Source: UBA2883 sp050873965 (GTDB taxonomy: Bacteria > Cyanobacteriota > Vampirovibrionia > Gastranaerophilales > Gastranaerophilaceae). From it: a stretch of DNA of 15,307 nucleotides. The stretch covers positions 1 to 15,307 of the forward strand of contig JBNMJS010000046.1 of assembly GCA_050873965.1 (NCBI GenBank), read 5' to 3'. Made by a program: the position numbers and the translations under genes. The notes beneath the pieces were generated by a model, which was not told the DNA's origin, searched no databases, and saw only the letters and a list, made by a program, of their open reading frames with translations. Below, one piece after another: positions 14,847 to 15,307 of this stretch; the first letter of the stretch is position 1, and each line of letters begins with the position of its first letter.

Positions 14847-14864
14847 TTAAGTAATATTAAGTAA
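14847..14864. repeat. Tandem 8-bp direct repeat upstream of glgA
   Basis: TTAAGTAA occurs twice, separated by TA, giving a 10-nt period (one helical turn). It lies about 55-70 nt upstream of the predicted glgA start, a typical activator position. Two 8-mers two bases apart is the layout of OmpR-family sites, including the cyanobacterial RpaB HLR1 element, though the sequence match is partial. Confidence 0.4.
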
Positions 14865-14963
14865 AATTTTGTAAATTTGTGACACTGACAGGCTAAGCAG
14901 TGCATGCATTTTACGGATTTTTTAAAAATTCTTGATATATTTTGTATGTTACATTTTTATATA

Positions 14964-14992
14964 TTGACTGATAGTGACTATCAAGTTATAAA
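14964..14992 (+). promoter_or_regulatory. dxs promoter with inverted repeat in the spacer
   Basis: TTGACT (14964-14969), a 17-nt spacer and TATAAA (14987-14992). The spacer holds an inverted repeat, TGATAG-TGA-CTATCA (14969-14983), that overlaps the last base of the -35. The predicted start is near 14999, giving a leader of about 29 nt with AAGGAGAG. Confidence 0.65.
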
Positions 14993-15027
14993 ATAGAAAA
15001 AATATGAATGAAAAAGGAGAGAAATAA

Positions 15028-15307
15028 ATGTTTAAAAATTTTAAAAAATTGTTTACCGTTGTGCTTTCTCTGATTATATTGCAAAGCGTGTCACAGTTAG
15101 GTGTTCAGGCAAATATGTTGGATAAAGTCAACAGTCCTAAAGATGTTAAAAAATTGAATGTTAAAGAAATGAATGAATTGGCAAGTGATATTAGGGCTGG
15201 AATCTTAAATAAAGTTAATACTATTGGTGGTCATTTGGGACCTGATTTAGGTATTGTAGAAGCAACGATTGCTATGCATTATGTTTTTAATTCACCAAAA
15301 GATAAGT
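15028..15307 (+). CDS. dxs: 1-deoxy-D-xylulose-5-phosphate synthase-like protein with signal-peptide-like N-terminus (partial)
   Basis: The first 93 codons are visible; the gene continues past the window. From residue 30 the sequence follows the start of DXS closely: LDKVNSPKDVKKL, then ELASDIRAGILNKV, then GGHLGPDLGIVEATIAMHYVFNSPKDK. This is the thiamine-diphosphate enzyme that makes DXP from pyruvate and glyceraldehyde 3-phosphate for the MEP pathway and for thiamine and pyridoxal. Residues 1-28 look like a signal peptide: basic FKNFKK, a hydrophobic LFTVVLSLIILQSVSQLGV, and VQA at a possible cleavage site. DXS is normally cytosolic and would begin near Met30 (codon at 15115). The start at 15028 has a strong AAGGAGAG site; Met30 has only a weak AGG. 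A short or diverged DXS/transketolase paralogue is possible, because the catalytic part is not visible. Confidence 0.82.
   Translation, partial: MFKNFKKLFTVVLSLIILQSVSQLGVQANMLDKVNSPKDVKKLNVKEMNELASDIRAGILNKVNTIGGHLGPDLGIVEATIAMHYVFNSPKDK

Noticed and set aside
14871..14920. Short dyads (CACTG...CAGTG, TGCATGCA) in the glgA-dxs intergenic region as an RNA or attachment site.
   Set aside because: Arms of five bases or fewer are expected by chance. No terminator, flanking duplication or integrase is present.

Overview
The window is AT-rich, compactly coded bacterial DNA. The best guess is a Gastranaerophilales / Vampirovibrionia (Melainabacteria) type gut bacterium. This rests on the low GC, MEP-pathway genes (ispG, dxs), a GT5 glycogen synthase with an unusual N-terminal anchor, lineage-type unknown proteins, and a small-RNA locus built like cyanobacterial Yfr1. 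The assignment is inference, and a low-GC member of another phylum is not excluded. No tRNA, rRNA, IS element, prophage or CRISPR array was seen.

Left end (1-604), minus strand: a small copper-homeostasis module. A 34-residue, ten-cysteine metallothionein-like peptide (372-476) is transcribed from a consensus promoter (522-549). That promoter is interwoven with two CsoR-type inverted repeats. A palindromic terminator follows, and then csoR itself (11-304), whose own -10 box sits right at its start codon.

628-3712, minus strand: a three-gene operon. It holds a ZorA/MotA-like channel protein, a ZorB/MotB-like protein with an OmpA peptidoglycan-binding domain, and a PFL/DUF711 (UPF0210) protein, ended by a hairpin terminator at 573-604. 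The motor pair resembles the ZorAB core of Zorya, but no Zorya effector is present and the ZorA-like tail is short.

3774-5532: ispG (+) and comF (-) converge and overlap by 6 nt at their stop codons. The 361-nt gap that follows (5533-5893) holds a probable independent small RNA: a hairpin, an unpaired CU-rich anti-Shine-Dalgarno stretch, and a strong terminator. It also holds an inverted repeat and the promoter of the next gene.

5894-10436, plus strand: a zinc-ribbon, single-pass membrane protein of unknown function, then rimO, then a CoA-disulfide reductase/NADH-oxidase-family flavoenzyme. tpiA (-) converges on the last of these, with a shared terminator between them. tpiA and dut diverge from a common intergenic region. 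dut converges on a large minus-strand glycogen-synthase gene with another bidirectional terminator. At the right edge, divergent from glgA, begins a dxs-like gene whose product carries a signal-peptide-like N-terminus; it is cut by the window end.

A recurring theme is SD-less genes (csoR, ispG, rimO, the flavoenzyme) with a -10-like hexamer exactly 6 nt before the ATG, predicting leaderless mRNAs. The other genes have clear AGGAG-type sites.
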